DNA of 22,007 nucleotides from a virus. The translations under genes were made by a program, and so were the position numbers. The notes under the pieces were generated by a model that saw only the letters and a program-made list of their open reading frames with translations, made no database searches and had not been told where the DNA came from. The stretch lies in IMG/VR virus record IMGVR_UViG_3300045738_000612, positions 1 to 22,007 of that record, one strand, 5' to 3'. Shown piece by piece: positions 15,794 through 21,216 of this stretch. Positions within the stretch are counted from its first letter, which is position 1. Each line of letters opens with the position of its first letter.

Positions 15794-16737
15794 TACTTTT
15801 TCTCCTTCACGGTTATGGTTGACTGACGTTTGCTGGACGCCTCCTTGGCCGGGACAATTTTCTCCGGCTGCGCCTTGGAGTGCCTCATCGGCCATTTGAA
15901 CTCATAGCCCTCGACGTTGCCGGTGACATGGTTGCCGAGTTGCTCCTGGACTTTGGCGTTGATGATCTTGATGGCGTCCTCGCCTTCTTTGATCGACGCC
16001 CTGAGCGCCAGAAATTCCTCAGCCAGTTTGGCAAACGCCGGGTCCAGATCCTTGGGAACCTCATCATCCCCCTCGCCGTATATTAAGAGTGCATCTGCAC
16101 TGTTCTCAATGTCATACCAGCGCACCGGATCACTCCGCAGCCGCTTGTCAAAATCGAGGACGGCGGCAGAAATGGCGGCAACAGTTGGCGCATGAGGAAC
16201 AAACACAAAACATCTGAGAGCGATCCCCTGGTACAGGATCCCCAGTACACCCCAGGAAAAGTTCCCGCACATCATTTGCCCCTGCAATTGCAACGGCCCC
16301 CGGCCCATGTCAGGAGCATCCTCGGGCCGGTAGGATGTAACCTTGCTTTCAATGCAGCCTGGGCCGTCGAGGGAGATCTGTTCGGCTCCCATGCAATAGA
16401 TCCCATTCTCCGGATCCGTCCTGATGATCTGCCCCTGGCCTACGGCCTCGCAGTCGAGGCTTGTCTCCAGTTCCAGGGTGCCGTGTTTGATGGCGTAGTC
16501 GATGTCTTTGTTGTAGTCGCGGATATTTAAACGCCTCGCAGTCTCATCAATGACCACCGGCTCAAGTCTATCACCCCAGCCTGTTGCCTCATTCCCATCC
16601 CAGGAATCAGCGGTCCCGTCGATATGGGACTTGACCAAGGCGAGGGTTTCGTTTGGCGTTGACCATTGTGAATGTCCCATGATCCCTGGGAGCAGAGATG
16701 CAGATGCCTTACAGTTGTCGGTAACTTTACCAACCAT
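15793..16737 (-). CDS. YqaJ / lambda-exonuclease-type recombination nuclease
   Basis: The protein has 314 residues. It shows the features of the YqaJ branch of PD-(D/E)XK nucleases: SLLPGIMGHSQWSTPNE near 14-30, NEATGWGDRLEP (E59), SLDCEA (D95), IESK (E130-S-K132) and the following Gln-rich helix GPLQLQGQMM. These are the metal-binding D, E and K of the fold and the associated Q motif. It should resect double-stranded ends 5' to 3' and load the RecT partner, as in lambda Red or RecET. The C-terminal helix region contains a possible coiled coil (ALRASIKEGEDAIKIINAK). AGGAG lies seven bases before ATG. Confidence 0.82.
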   Translation of the reverse strand: MVGKVTDNCKASASLLPGIMGHSQWSTPNETLALVKSHIDGTADSWDGNEATGWGDRLEPVVIDETARRLNIRDYNKDIDYAIKHGTLELETSLDCEAVGQGQIIRTDPENGIYCMGAEQISLDGPGCIESKVTSYRPEDAPDMGRGPLQLQGQMMCGNFSWGVLGILYQGIALRCFVFVPHAPTVAAISAAVLDFDKRLRSDPVRWYDIENSADALLIYGEGDDEVPKDLDPAFAKLAEEFLALRASIKEGEDAIKIINAKVQEQLGNHVTGNVEGYEFKWPMRHSKAQPEKIVPAKEASSKRQSTITVKEKK

Positions 16738-16756
16738 TTAAAAGTCTCCTAGATTT

Positions 16757-16915
16757 TTACTTGTTGAAGATGACCGCCGTAACGGCGACTAACGCTGTCA
16801 AGGCCACGACCTTTACCGCGACCAGGGCCGTCCAGATCCACTTGGGCGGTTTCCAGTGTGCTGGCTCTCGCTCTGATTTAATGAGTTCATCCAGCGCCTT
16901 GTCAAAATTTGTCAT
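16757..16915 (-). CDS. 52-residue single-pass membrane protein
   Basis: The ORF starts at ATG behind a very strong ribosome site (AAAGGAGGT, five bases upstream) and begins three bases after the recombinase stop. The N-terminal 28 residues are charged (TNFDKALDELIKSE, then WKPPKWIW) and residues 28-50 form one Ala/Val-rich membrane helix. No family is recognised. A membrane protein inside a recombination operon is unusual; lambda-like phages sometimes encode host-nuclease inhibitors or exclusion proteins in such places. Confidence 0.6.
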   Translation of the reverse strand: MTNFDKALDELIKSEREPAHWKPPKWIWTALVAVKVVALTALVAVTAVIFNK

Positions 16916-16918
16916 GCT

Positions 16919-17578
16919 TTACCTCCTTTCAACTCTCTCGATGATCAACTTGACCTGTTGCGGGTGCCAAACAGGGCGTCCTGAGGGCGTCGAGATCTTG
17001 CGCTCAGTCAGTTCTTGGGCGATCCCCCGCAGTGAAGTCACTCCGAATTTCTTGATCCGCTCGATGACGGGATAGACGTTCTCAGCAATCTCGTTTGCCT
17101 TGAGGGTGCGCGCTGCTCGACCAGCTGCTGCGACTGCCCTGATGTTCTTGCTCCCCAGTTTTTTACCCTTGGCCTTGAGAGCGGCCAGGGCGGCTTTGGT
17201 GCGCTCGGAGATCTTGACTCTCTCCAGTTCCGCGACAGCTGCAATGATATGGACGTTGAAACGGTCAGCCACCGGCATGTCGGCAATGGTGATCTCAACC
17301 TCACTCTCCAGGAGGACGGCGATCTGCGCGACAGATCTGCCCAGCCGGTCAACCTTGGCAACCAGGAGCGCCGCCTTTTCTTTCCGGCATAGTTCCAGAG
17401 CAGCCATCAACTCGGGCCGGTCATCCTTGCTCCCACTCTCAACCTCGGAGAACTCAGCCAGGATCTCCGCGCCTCGCGCAGCCGCCAGATCCTCGACGGC
17501 TTTGCGCTGCGCTTCCATACCCAAGCCAGCGATCCCCTGCTTATCAGTGGAAACTCTGAGATAAGTGACGTATTTCAT
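16919..17578 (-). CDS. small serine recombinase (resolvase/invertase superfamily)
   Basis: The protein has 219 residues. The catalytic domain (1-145) has YVTYLRVSTDKQ with R8 and the nucleophile S10, KVDRLGRS (77-82) and the E helix with ELERVKISERT. The C-terminal part (about 155-219) has the short DNA-binding segment common in proteobacterial members: VTSLRGIAQELTERKISTPSG followed by W. It is too short for a large serine integrase and has no zinc ribbon. It may resolve, invert or integrate DNA; no matching sites were found. The ATG overlaps the upstream stop as ATGA, so it is co-translated with the recombination operon. Confidence 0.85.
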   Translation of the reverse strand: MKYVTYLRVSTDKQGIAGLGMEAQRKAVEDLAAARGAEILAEFSEVESGSKDDRPELMAALELCRKEKAALLVAKVDRLGRSVAQIAVLLESEVEITIADMPVADRFNVHIIAAVAELERVKISERTKAALAALKAKGKKLGSKNIRAVAAAGRAARTLKANEIAENVYPVIERIKKFGVTSLRGIAQELTERKISTPSGRPVWHPQQVKLIIERVERR

Positions 17579-18189
17579 CCGTCCATCTCCTCACTCATGG
17601 TTTCCGCGATTTCCTCAGCCTCTCTGGCCCTATCCAGGACCGCTTCAACCCTGGCATACTCGGCAGCGTATGCCTTGCTGTTTGACCGTCCTTCATATTT
17701 CGCCAGGATCTCGCAAACCAGATCCCAGCCCCGGCCTCGGGGAAGTTCTCCGCTCCGCATTGACCGCGCAATGCTGTCACAGAACCGGCCCTTGCCGTCC
17801 TCAATCTCATCAGCCAGGGGCTTGAGCAACTCAACAATCGGTTCCTTGAGGATCCGTCCGGCCTCAGCCTCGGCGGCATTCTCAGCGTCCCGCTTGGCGT
17901 TCTCATCCGCGCAACGCTCGGCCCTGGCGGCGTTCTCTTTCTCCCGCTTGGCCGCTGCTTTCTCCCGCCGCTTGACCAGGGCCTTGTATTCCTTCTCAGT
18001 GTAGGCCCTTACCGTCTCCTTGCCGGTGCCGCCGCAGCCAAAGCAAGTGTCCCCATACGCTGCACACCAGGAGAACTTGCCGGTGCCGCCGCATCGAGAG
18101 CAAGTGCCGCTTGTGATGGCCTTGCCCTTGCTGTTGAAAGCCAGCCCTCGGGCCGCTTCTCCGGTGCTTGTGAAATGCTTTTCTTTCAT
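17575..18189 (-). CDS. DnaJ-type zinc-finger and coiled-coil protein
   Basis: The protein has 204 residues from ATG 18189, with GGAG nine bases upstream; a GTG two codons earlier is too close to that site. Two CxxCGGTG motifs (C30/C33 and C49/C52, plus C42) form a DnaJ-like zinc finger. They are followed by a highly charged coiled coil (about 65-115, rich in Lys, Arg, Glu and Ala) and a helical C-terminus. No J domain is present. It is the first gene after promoter P1 and so leads the recombination operon. It may be a nucleic-acid-binding or chaperone-like accessory protein; the role is unknown. Confidence 0.65.
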   Translation of the reverse strand: MKEKHFTSTGEAARGLAFNSKGKAITSGTCSRCGGTGKFSWCAAYGDTCFGCGGTGKETVRAYTEKEYKALVKRREKAAAKREKENAARAERCADENAKRDAENAAEAEAGRILKEPIVELLKPLADEIEDGKGRFCDSIARSMRSGELPRGRGWDLVCEILAKYEGRSNSKAYAAEYARVEAVLDRAREAEEIAETMSEEMDG

Positions 18190-18230
18190 GCTCACTATCT
18201 CCTTATGCTTAATTTAGGTATTGCTCTCCC
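18184..18230 (-). repeat. leader element, copy 1
   Basis: The block from GGGAGAGCAA to ATGAAA upstream of the zinc-finger gene resembles the block at 20235-20281. Placed end to end without gaps, 31 of 47 positions agree, and the central TAATTAAG/TAAATTAAG match improves if small gaps are allowed. ATAGTGAGCATGAAA is identical in both. Confidence 0.75.
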
Positions 18231-18239
18231 TGGTGTCAA
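18211..18239 (-). promoter_or_regulatory. promoter P1 of the recombination operon
   Basis: On the minus strand, a perfect -35 box TTGACA (18234-18239) and a -10 box TAAATT (18211-18216, 4 of 6) are exactly 17 bases apart. The first gene starts 22 bases beyond the -10 box. The 12 bases AGAACTTGACAC are identical to those of promoter P2. Confidence 0.65.
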
Positions 18240-18305
18240 GTTCTTTGGGGTGATTTTCTGAACTTTTTTTCCTCAACCAGGAACTCCCTCAATTCAGTCT
18301 CCTAT

Positions 18306-18358
18306 CTAGTCTCATCAGTGGGCTTGAACCCAGACGCCCAGTAGGGCGTTTCGACTAG
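18306..18358 (-). ncRNA. type II hammerhead ribozyme
   Basis: Read on the minus strand, all core elements are present in order. Stem II 5' strand CTAGTC; GAAA; stem III CGCCC with loop TACT and GGGCG; cleavage triplet GUC (G of stem III, then UC at 18334-18333); stem I TGGG with loop TTCAAG and CCCA; CUGAUGA (18318-18312); stem II 3' strand GACTAG, which pairs perfectly with CTAGTC. A15.1-U16.1 and G10.1-C11.1 pairs are kept. The open end is at stem II, hence type II. Self-cleavage is expected between 18333 and 18332. The TAG stop of the preceding gene lies in stem II. Hammerheads of this type are known from bacterial and phage sequences; activity here is inferred from the complete core. Confidence 0.92.
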
Positions 18359-18558
18359 CGGGTGATTGACTTAAGGAACTCATCATCCAAGCCGGGGTGG
18401 TTCCGTAGCCAGCGCCTTAAGGCTCCTTTCGTTGAGTCAATCTGCTTTTGGACGGGACGCCTCTTAAAGGTGGCGTCAAAGGGAAGGTCTAACAGCATCT
18501 CAAGCTTTTTCTTGAGGCGCTGGACCCGCTTGGCGGCGTAGTCTCTGTCATGTGCCAT
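18355..18558 (-). CDS. small basic protein, last gene of the early operon
   Basis: The protein has 67 residues from ATG 18558, with GGAGGAGAAAAGAG upstream; an in-frame extension to 18609 would lie deep inside the previous gene. It overlaps the previous gene by 11 bases. The sequence is basic and helical (AAKRVQRLKKKLEML, then QKQIDSTKGALRRWLRNHPG) and could bind nucleic acid. Its TAG stop lies within stem II of the hammerhead ribozyme. No family is recognised. Confidence 0.65.
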   Translation of the reverse strand: MAHDRDYAAKRVQRLKKKLEMLLDLPFDATFKRRPVQKQIDSTKGALRRWLRNHPGLDDEFLKSITR

Positions 18559-18739
18559 CTCTTTTCTCCTCCATTTCATCCAGCAGTTTATCAAAAGCCT
18601 CGATCTCATCCTCAGAAGCGGCCTTCAGATCAACAGGCAGCGTGATGATGAAGTTCTCCATCTCCGGAGTCAGTTTCACCGGGCTATGCAAGGCGATCAT
18701 ATGAAGATCGAGGCGGGTAACAGGATCGATCCGTTTCAT
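18548..18739 (-). CDS. small protein of unknown function
   Basis: The protein has 63 residues from ATG 18739, just after AAGGAGG. An upstream in-frame TTG would place the ribosome site inside the coding region and is rejected. The N-terminus is neutral (MKRIDPVTRLDLHMIALHSP) and the C-terminus acidic and helical (DEIEAFDKLLDEMEEK). Not recognised. Confidence 0.6.
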   Translation of the reverse strand: MKRIDPVTRLDLHMIALHSPVKLTPEMENFIITLPVDLKAASEDEIEAFDKLLDEMEEKRDGT

Positions 18740-18756
18740 GGTTCCTCCTTTTTTAT

Positions 18757-19125
18757 TCAACGTCTCGCAAACCCAACATCAAAACCGTAGTACGGCTCCA
18801 GATACCAGCCCTTGCCGTTCAGGATCCCGACAACGTCCGGATCTCCCTTGCCGTCATAGGCCCCTACATAGCGCGTTTCCCACTCAGGGAATGAGAACAC
18901 TGAGGATCCGGACATGCCGACACCCCACTCATAGGGGCCAGCCTCCCACATAACGCGCCACTCCTTCCCGAAACCGTTGGCTACGCCCTCCTCCGGCGTC
19001 ATCAGGCGGCACTCGATGTCAGGATCCATGCCAGTTGCTTCCGCTTTCTCGCAAACCAGGGTGTAAAGCGCCTTGGCTGCGCCAGCTGCGGATTTATATT
19101 TCGACAGATCTAAAGGTTTGGTCAT
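18757..19125 (-). CDS. small conserved early protein of unknown function
   Basis: The protein has 122 residues, and its start overlaps the upstream stop as ATGA. It has many aromatic residues and a distinctive end (EAGPYEWGVGMSGSS, WYLEPYYGFDVGF). This pattern recalls small hypothetical proteins of alphaproteobacterial phages and prophages, but no function is known to me. No membrane segment or metal-binding motif is visible. Confidence 0.6.
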   Translation of the reverse strand: MTKPLDLSKYKSAAGAAKALYTLVCEKAEATGMDPDIECRLMTPEEGVANGFGKEWRVMWEAGPYEWGVGMSGSSVFSFPEWETRYVGAYDGKGDPDVVGILNGKGWYLEPYYGFDVGFARR

Positions 19126-19340
19126 GCTTCCGGTCCTTCCATAAATTCCCGGCCCATTGGTGTCCGGACATAAATGACATATTCTCCGTTCTCTTCACAA
19201 CGATCCAAAGAACAAGGACGCCCCTCGGCAAACTCAGCGATGCTCACTTTTTTGCCAAGGTATTCAGCGCCGGTCGCAGTATGCGGAACGATGGTGATCT
19301 CGTCTGAAAAGAACATGATTGGCGTCAGTGATTTTCCCAT
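19122..19340 (-). CDS. small early protein of unknown function
   Basis: The protein has 72 residues from ATG 19340, which overlaps the previous stop as TGATG and has GAGGAGG seven bases upstream. An in-frame extension to 19361 is unlikely. It appears beta-rich (IMFFSDEITIVPHTATG, EYVIYVRTPMG). Not recognised. Confidence 0.6.
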   Translation of the reverse strand: MGKSLTPIMFFSDEITIVPHTATGAEYLGKKVSIAEFAEGRPCSLDRCEENGEYVIYVRTPMGREFMEGPEA

Positions 19341-19543
19341 CAGAGTTCCTCCTCTTTGCAAGCCTCGTAGGCCTCGGGATGGATTGGGTGAGGCTCAAGA
19401 CCCTTCTCCTCCCGTTTGGCGTTTCCCGCCGTCATGCAGTCCAGGCAGAACGCCTCATTGTTCAAGCTCGGCACCTTCTTAGGATTGAAAGTGAACAGCT
19501 TGCCGCAAGCACCGCAGCTGCCGGTGCAAAATGCGTATCCCAT
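19340..19543 (-). CDS. small zinc-ribbon-like protein
   Basis: The protein has 67 residues from ATG 19543 (TGATG overlap, GGGAG eight bases upstream); an in-frame ATG at 19558 would add five residues. Two CxxC pairs (C10/C13 and C33/C36) 19 residues apart form a likely zinc ribbon, and the acidic C-terminus is disordered. Such small zinc proteins in early operons often bind host or phage proteins or nucleic acid. Specific role unknown. Confidence 0.6.
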   Translation of the reverse strand: MGYAFCTGSCGACGKLFTFNPKKVPSLNNEAFCLDCMTAGNAKREEKGLEPHPIHPEAYEACKEEEL

Positions 19544-19848
19544 CAAACGAACTCCCATTTTCCAGTGGTTTTGTTCCGGTATTTGATTCCGGTGCAGCCG
19601 TAGCTCGGCGTCCCGTAATCATCGAGAGGCCCGAAACAATCCTCTCCATTATCTCCATCCTCGATGAACCTTCCTGTCAGGTTGAGGGTGCCGTCATCAT
19701 CATAAAGTTTGAATGCTTCCCCTCCTCCTTTCTCCAAGATCCCGATCCAGGCATCGACCTTGGCGCTGTCCGGATTGTTCCCCGGCCCAGTGATAAAGAT
19801 CTCCTCGTTATTGAGGCAGTCTTTAGTGATTATCCAGGCATATCCCAT
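19543..19848 (-). CDS. small conserved phage/prophage protein of unknown function
   Basis: The protein has 101 residues. The layout YAWIITKDCL, then FKLYDDDG, GRFIEDGDNGEDCFGPLDDYG and GCTGIKYRN-x-TTGKWE recalls a small protein found in many alphaproteobacterial genomes and phages, without known function. It starts by TGATG coupling to the 22-residue ORF and begins with MGYA, like the next gene's product, although the rest of the two proteins is unrelated. Confidence 0.65.
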   Translation of the reverse strand: MGYAWIITKDCLNNEEIFITGPGNNPDSAKVDAWIGILEKGGGEAFKLYDDDGTLNLTGRFIEDGDNGEDCFGPLDDYGTPSYGCTGIKYRNKTTGKWEFV

Positions 19849-19916
19849 CAGAACGCTCCTTTCAGCTTTTCCATAGTCTTGGCGTACTCAGCCCAGGGTT
19901 TCCCTTTGTCAGTCAT
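19848..19916 (-). CDS. 22-residue coupled microprotein
   Basis: The ORF reads MTDKGKPWAEYAKTMEKLK then GAF and stop. Its ATG overlaps the end of the upstream gene, and its stop overlaps the next ATG as TGATG. GAGGAGG lies upstream of the ATG. The tight coupling on both sides argues that it is translated. It may serve as a translational relay or be a true microprotein. Confidence 0.45.
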   Translation of the reverse strand: MTDKGKPWAEYAKTMEKLKGAF

Positions 19917-20085
19917 AGTATCCCTCCTCTCTCAAGGCCTCATTCGCGGCACCCTTTGGCGTGTATCCGTCTTCGAACATATCAAGGTAGGACATGTCCA
20001 TGAGATCCAGGCTCGATAATCCGCAAGCTTTGTCGATGGCCTCATCAACCTTCCGCATCCAACCCTCGAAATTTCTCTTTGCCAT
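19909..20085 (-). CDS. small acidic early protein
   Basis: The protein has 58 residues, started by TAATG coupling with AAAGGAGG upstream. It contains GWMRKVDEAIDKACGLSSLDLMDM, then YLDMFEDGYTPKGAANEAL. A W...V...........DL.D..Y.D.FEDG..P..AA.EAL layout is common in small unknown proteins of phages and proteobacteria. Function unknown. Confidence 0.6.
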   Translation of the reverse strand: MAKRNFEGWMRKVDEAIDKACGLSSLDLMDMSYLDMFEDGYTPKGAANEALREEGYYD

Positions 20086-20240
20086 TAAATGCCTCCTTTG
20101 ATGACAGTTATGAACAACATGAATGTCGCCAGGATTGACGCGCTTTTCAGGGCAATCATTTCCAGGCTGATCCGTCCCAACCCTTCAAAGCTGGTTGCTT
20201 GGGCGCTGGAAAAATTCTCACTAACCAAAAAAGGTTTCAT
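20085..20240 (-). CDS. first gene of the early operon, 51-residue membrane protein
   Basis: The ORF starts at ATG 20240 at the end of the shared leader, with AAGGAAGGGA upstream. Residues 1-25 are polar (MKPFLVSENFSSAQATS) and residues 26-47 form one membrane helix (ISLEMIALKSASILATFMLF, then ITVI). Being first after a strong promoter, it is probably the most highly expressed early product. Small early membrane proteins can act in superinfection exclusion or envelope takeover, but nothing specific is visible. Confidence 0.6.
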   Translation of the reverse strand: MKPFLVSENFSSAQATSFEGLGRISLEMIALKSASILATFMLFITVIKGGI

Positions 20241-20281
20241 GCTCACTATTCCCTTCCTTAATTATCCTGTTTTGCTCTCCT
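20235..20281 (-). repeat. leader element, copy 2
   Basis: The block from AGGAGAGCAA to ATGAAA upstream of the first early gene is the counterpart of 18184-18230. Here it lies downstream of the promoter, whereas in copy 1 its first bases form the spacer between the -35 and -10 boxes. Confidence 0.75.
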
Positions 20282-20309
20282 TGAACTAAATATAGGCACA
20301 TGGTAAAAG
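20281..20309 (+). promoter_or_regulatory. possible promoter for the ribbon-helix-helix gene
   Basis: On the plus strand, TTGAAC (20281-20286) and TAAAAG (20304-20309) are 17 bases apart, each matching the sigma70 consensus at four of six positions. It overlaps promoter P2 on the other strand almost completely, so the two would compete. Confidence 0.4.
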
Positions 20310-20317
20310 AGTGTCAA
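20289..20317 (-). promoter_or_regulatory. promoter P2 of the early operon
   Basis: On the minus strand, a perfect TTGACA (20312-20317) and TATATT (20289-20294, 5 of 6) are 17 bases apart, about 50 bases before the first early start codon. It is the strongest promoter match in the window. Confidence 0.75.
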
Positions 20318-20348
20318 GTTCTAAACGCAAAAAAGTGAGATTATTTCA

Positions 20349-20537
20349 ATGAAACTCCCCAAAACCCCTATGAGCTTGAGTTTGGACCCGGAATTAAATG
20401 TCGAACTGAGGCGAATTTCCGACGCCACAGGCATTCCGATGACCCGTTTGATTGAGGATGCGCTGATTAATTACCTCCCCTCAATCCGCGAGGCTCACGC
20501 TGACCAGCTGGTCGCCCTCGCCAGGGCGGCGCACTAG
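20349..20537 (+). CDS. ribbon-helix-helix DNA-binding regulator
   Basis: The protein has 62 residues, typical for Arc/CopG/MetJ-type proteins. A beta strand MSLSLDPEL (8-16) is followed by two helices (NVELRRISDATG and MTRLIEDALINYL). Such proteins dimerise through the strand, which contacts the DNA major groove, and usually repress their own and adjacent promoters. It is transcribed away from the early operon, beside the overlapping promoters at 20281-20317, so control of the early promoters is a reasonable inference. A weak GTGAGA ribosome site precedes ATG. Confidence 0.75.
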   Translation: MKLPKTPMSLSLDPELNVELRRISDATGIPMTRLIEDALINYLPSIREAHADQLVALARAAH

Positions 20538-20855
20538 ATGAACCGGTCAAAATATCGAAATGTCCGGACAGAGGTAGACGGCATCAAGTTTGCCAGCCGC
20601 GCTGAGGCAAAGCGGTATCAGGAACTCAAAATCCTGGAGCGCGCCGGGGAGATAACGCGCCTTGACCTTCAGCCCCGCTTTGACTGTTGGGTTAACGGCA
20701 ACAAGGTTTGCACCTACGTCTCGGATTTTCGGTATTTCACTGATGCGGGTCAGATAATTGAGGATGTTAAGGGGATGAAAACGCCGGTCTATAAACTCAA
20801 GAAAAAACTGGTCGAGGCTTGTTACCCCGGCGTCAAAATTATAGAGATAAAATAA
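20538..20855 (+). CDS. DUF1064-family nuclease-like protein
   Basis: The protein has 105 residues and starts directly after the regulator's stop. It shows the DUF1064 pattern: SKYRN, DGIKFASRAEAKRYQEL (E23), LQPRF, then SDFRYF (D63), EDVKG (D76-V-K78) and KLKKKLVEA. The E...D...(D/E)xK set is that of a small PD-(D/E)XK nuclease, and family members occur in phage replication and recombination regions, possibly as junction- or end-processing nucleases. The exact substrate is unknown. The TAATG overlap couples it to the next ORF. Confidence 0.8.
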   Translation: MNRSKYRNVRTEVDGIKFASRAEAKRYQELKILERAGEITRLDLQPRFDCWVNGNKVCTYVSDFRYFTDAGQIIEDVKGMKTPVYKLKKKLVEACYPGVKIIEIK

Positions 20856-21034
20856 TGGATCAACTGAGAATGAGGATCAATGGTCTGCTCGACAACGTCC
20901 AACTGCTGACTGAGAAGAACGAGCGCATGCAGAAAGCCCTGGAGGAGATCCGGGACGTTGCCGGGGTTTCTGATGGCGTCGAGTTCTATGTCATGTTGGC
21001 CGAGCAGGGCCTGGGAGAGGGTGATGAAAGTTAG
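20855..21034 (+). CDS. 59-residue coiled-coil protein
   Basis: The start is the ATG overlapping the previous stop (TAATG); an in-frame extension into the DUF1064 gene is rejected. Residues 3-35 form a helix with heptad character (QLRMRINGLLDNVQLL, TEKNERMQKALEEI), and the tail is acidic. The function is unknown. Confidence 0.55.
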   Translation: MDQLRMRINGLLDNVQLLTEKNERMQKALEEIRDVAGVSDGVEFYVMLAEQGLGEGDES

Positions 21035-21188
21035 AACCCTTGACGGCAAGAAGATAATCGAAATCAACGCTGTTGACTCCAGGTTGAAGGAAGCTGTGGA
21101 TGCGGAGGCTAATGGCTACCCGCAGTTCGCCTTACAGAAGCTGGATGAAGCTATCCAAGCCGAGCGGAAGTTAGAAAATGCTGATTGA
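21024..21188 (+). CDS. 54-residue protein of unknown function
   Basis: The start is ATG 21024 behind GAGAGGGTG, overlapping the previous gene by 11 bases; an in-frame extension to 20958 reads as a shadow of that gene. It begins MKVRTLDGKKIIEINAVDS and continues with two helices (LKEAVDAEANG, ALQKLDEAIQAERKLENA). Not recognised. Confidence 0.5.
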   Translation: MKVRTLDGKKIIEINAVDSRLKEAVDAEANGYPQFALQKLDEAIQAERKLENAD

Positions 21189-21216
21189 AATATGGTATGA
21201 GAGTTGAAGAGGCATA

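Noticed and set aside
15794-15895. Longer start for the RecT protein.
   Set aside because: It overlaps the exonuclease gene in another frame and lacks a ribosome site, whereas the ATG at 15793 has AAGGAG and a TAATG overlap.
18319-18332. TGGG-TTCAAG-CCCA on the minus strand looks like the T arm of a tRNA, as in a phage attachment site.
   Set aside because: The loop has six bases rather than seven, no acceptor or anticodon arm can be formed around it, and the segment is fully explained as stem I of the hammerhead ribozyme.
18333-18349. ACGCCC-AGTA-GGGCGT hairpin as a Rho-independent terminator.
   Set aside because: No U tract follows it on the minus strand where a terminator would be needed, and it forms stem III of the ribozyme.
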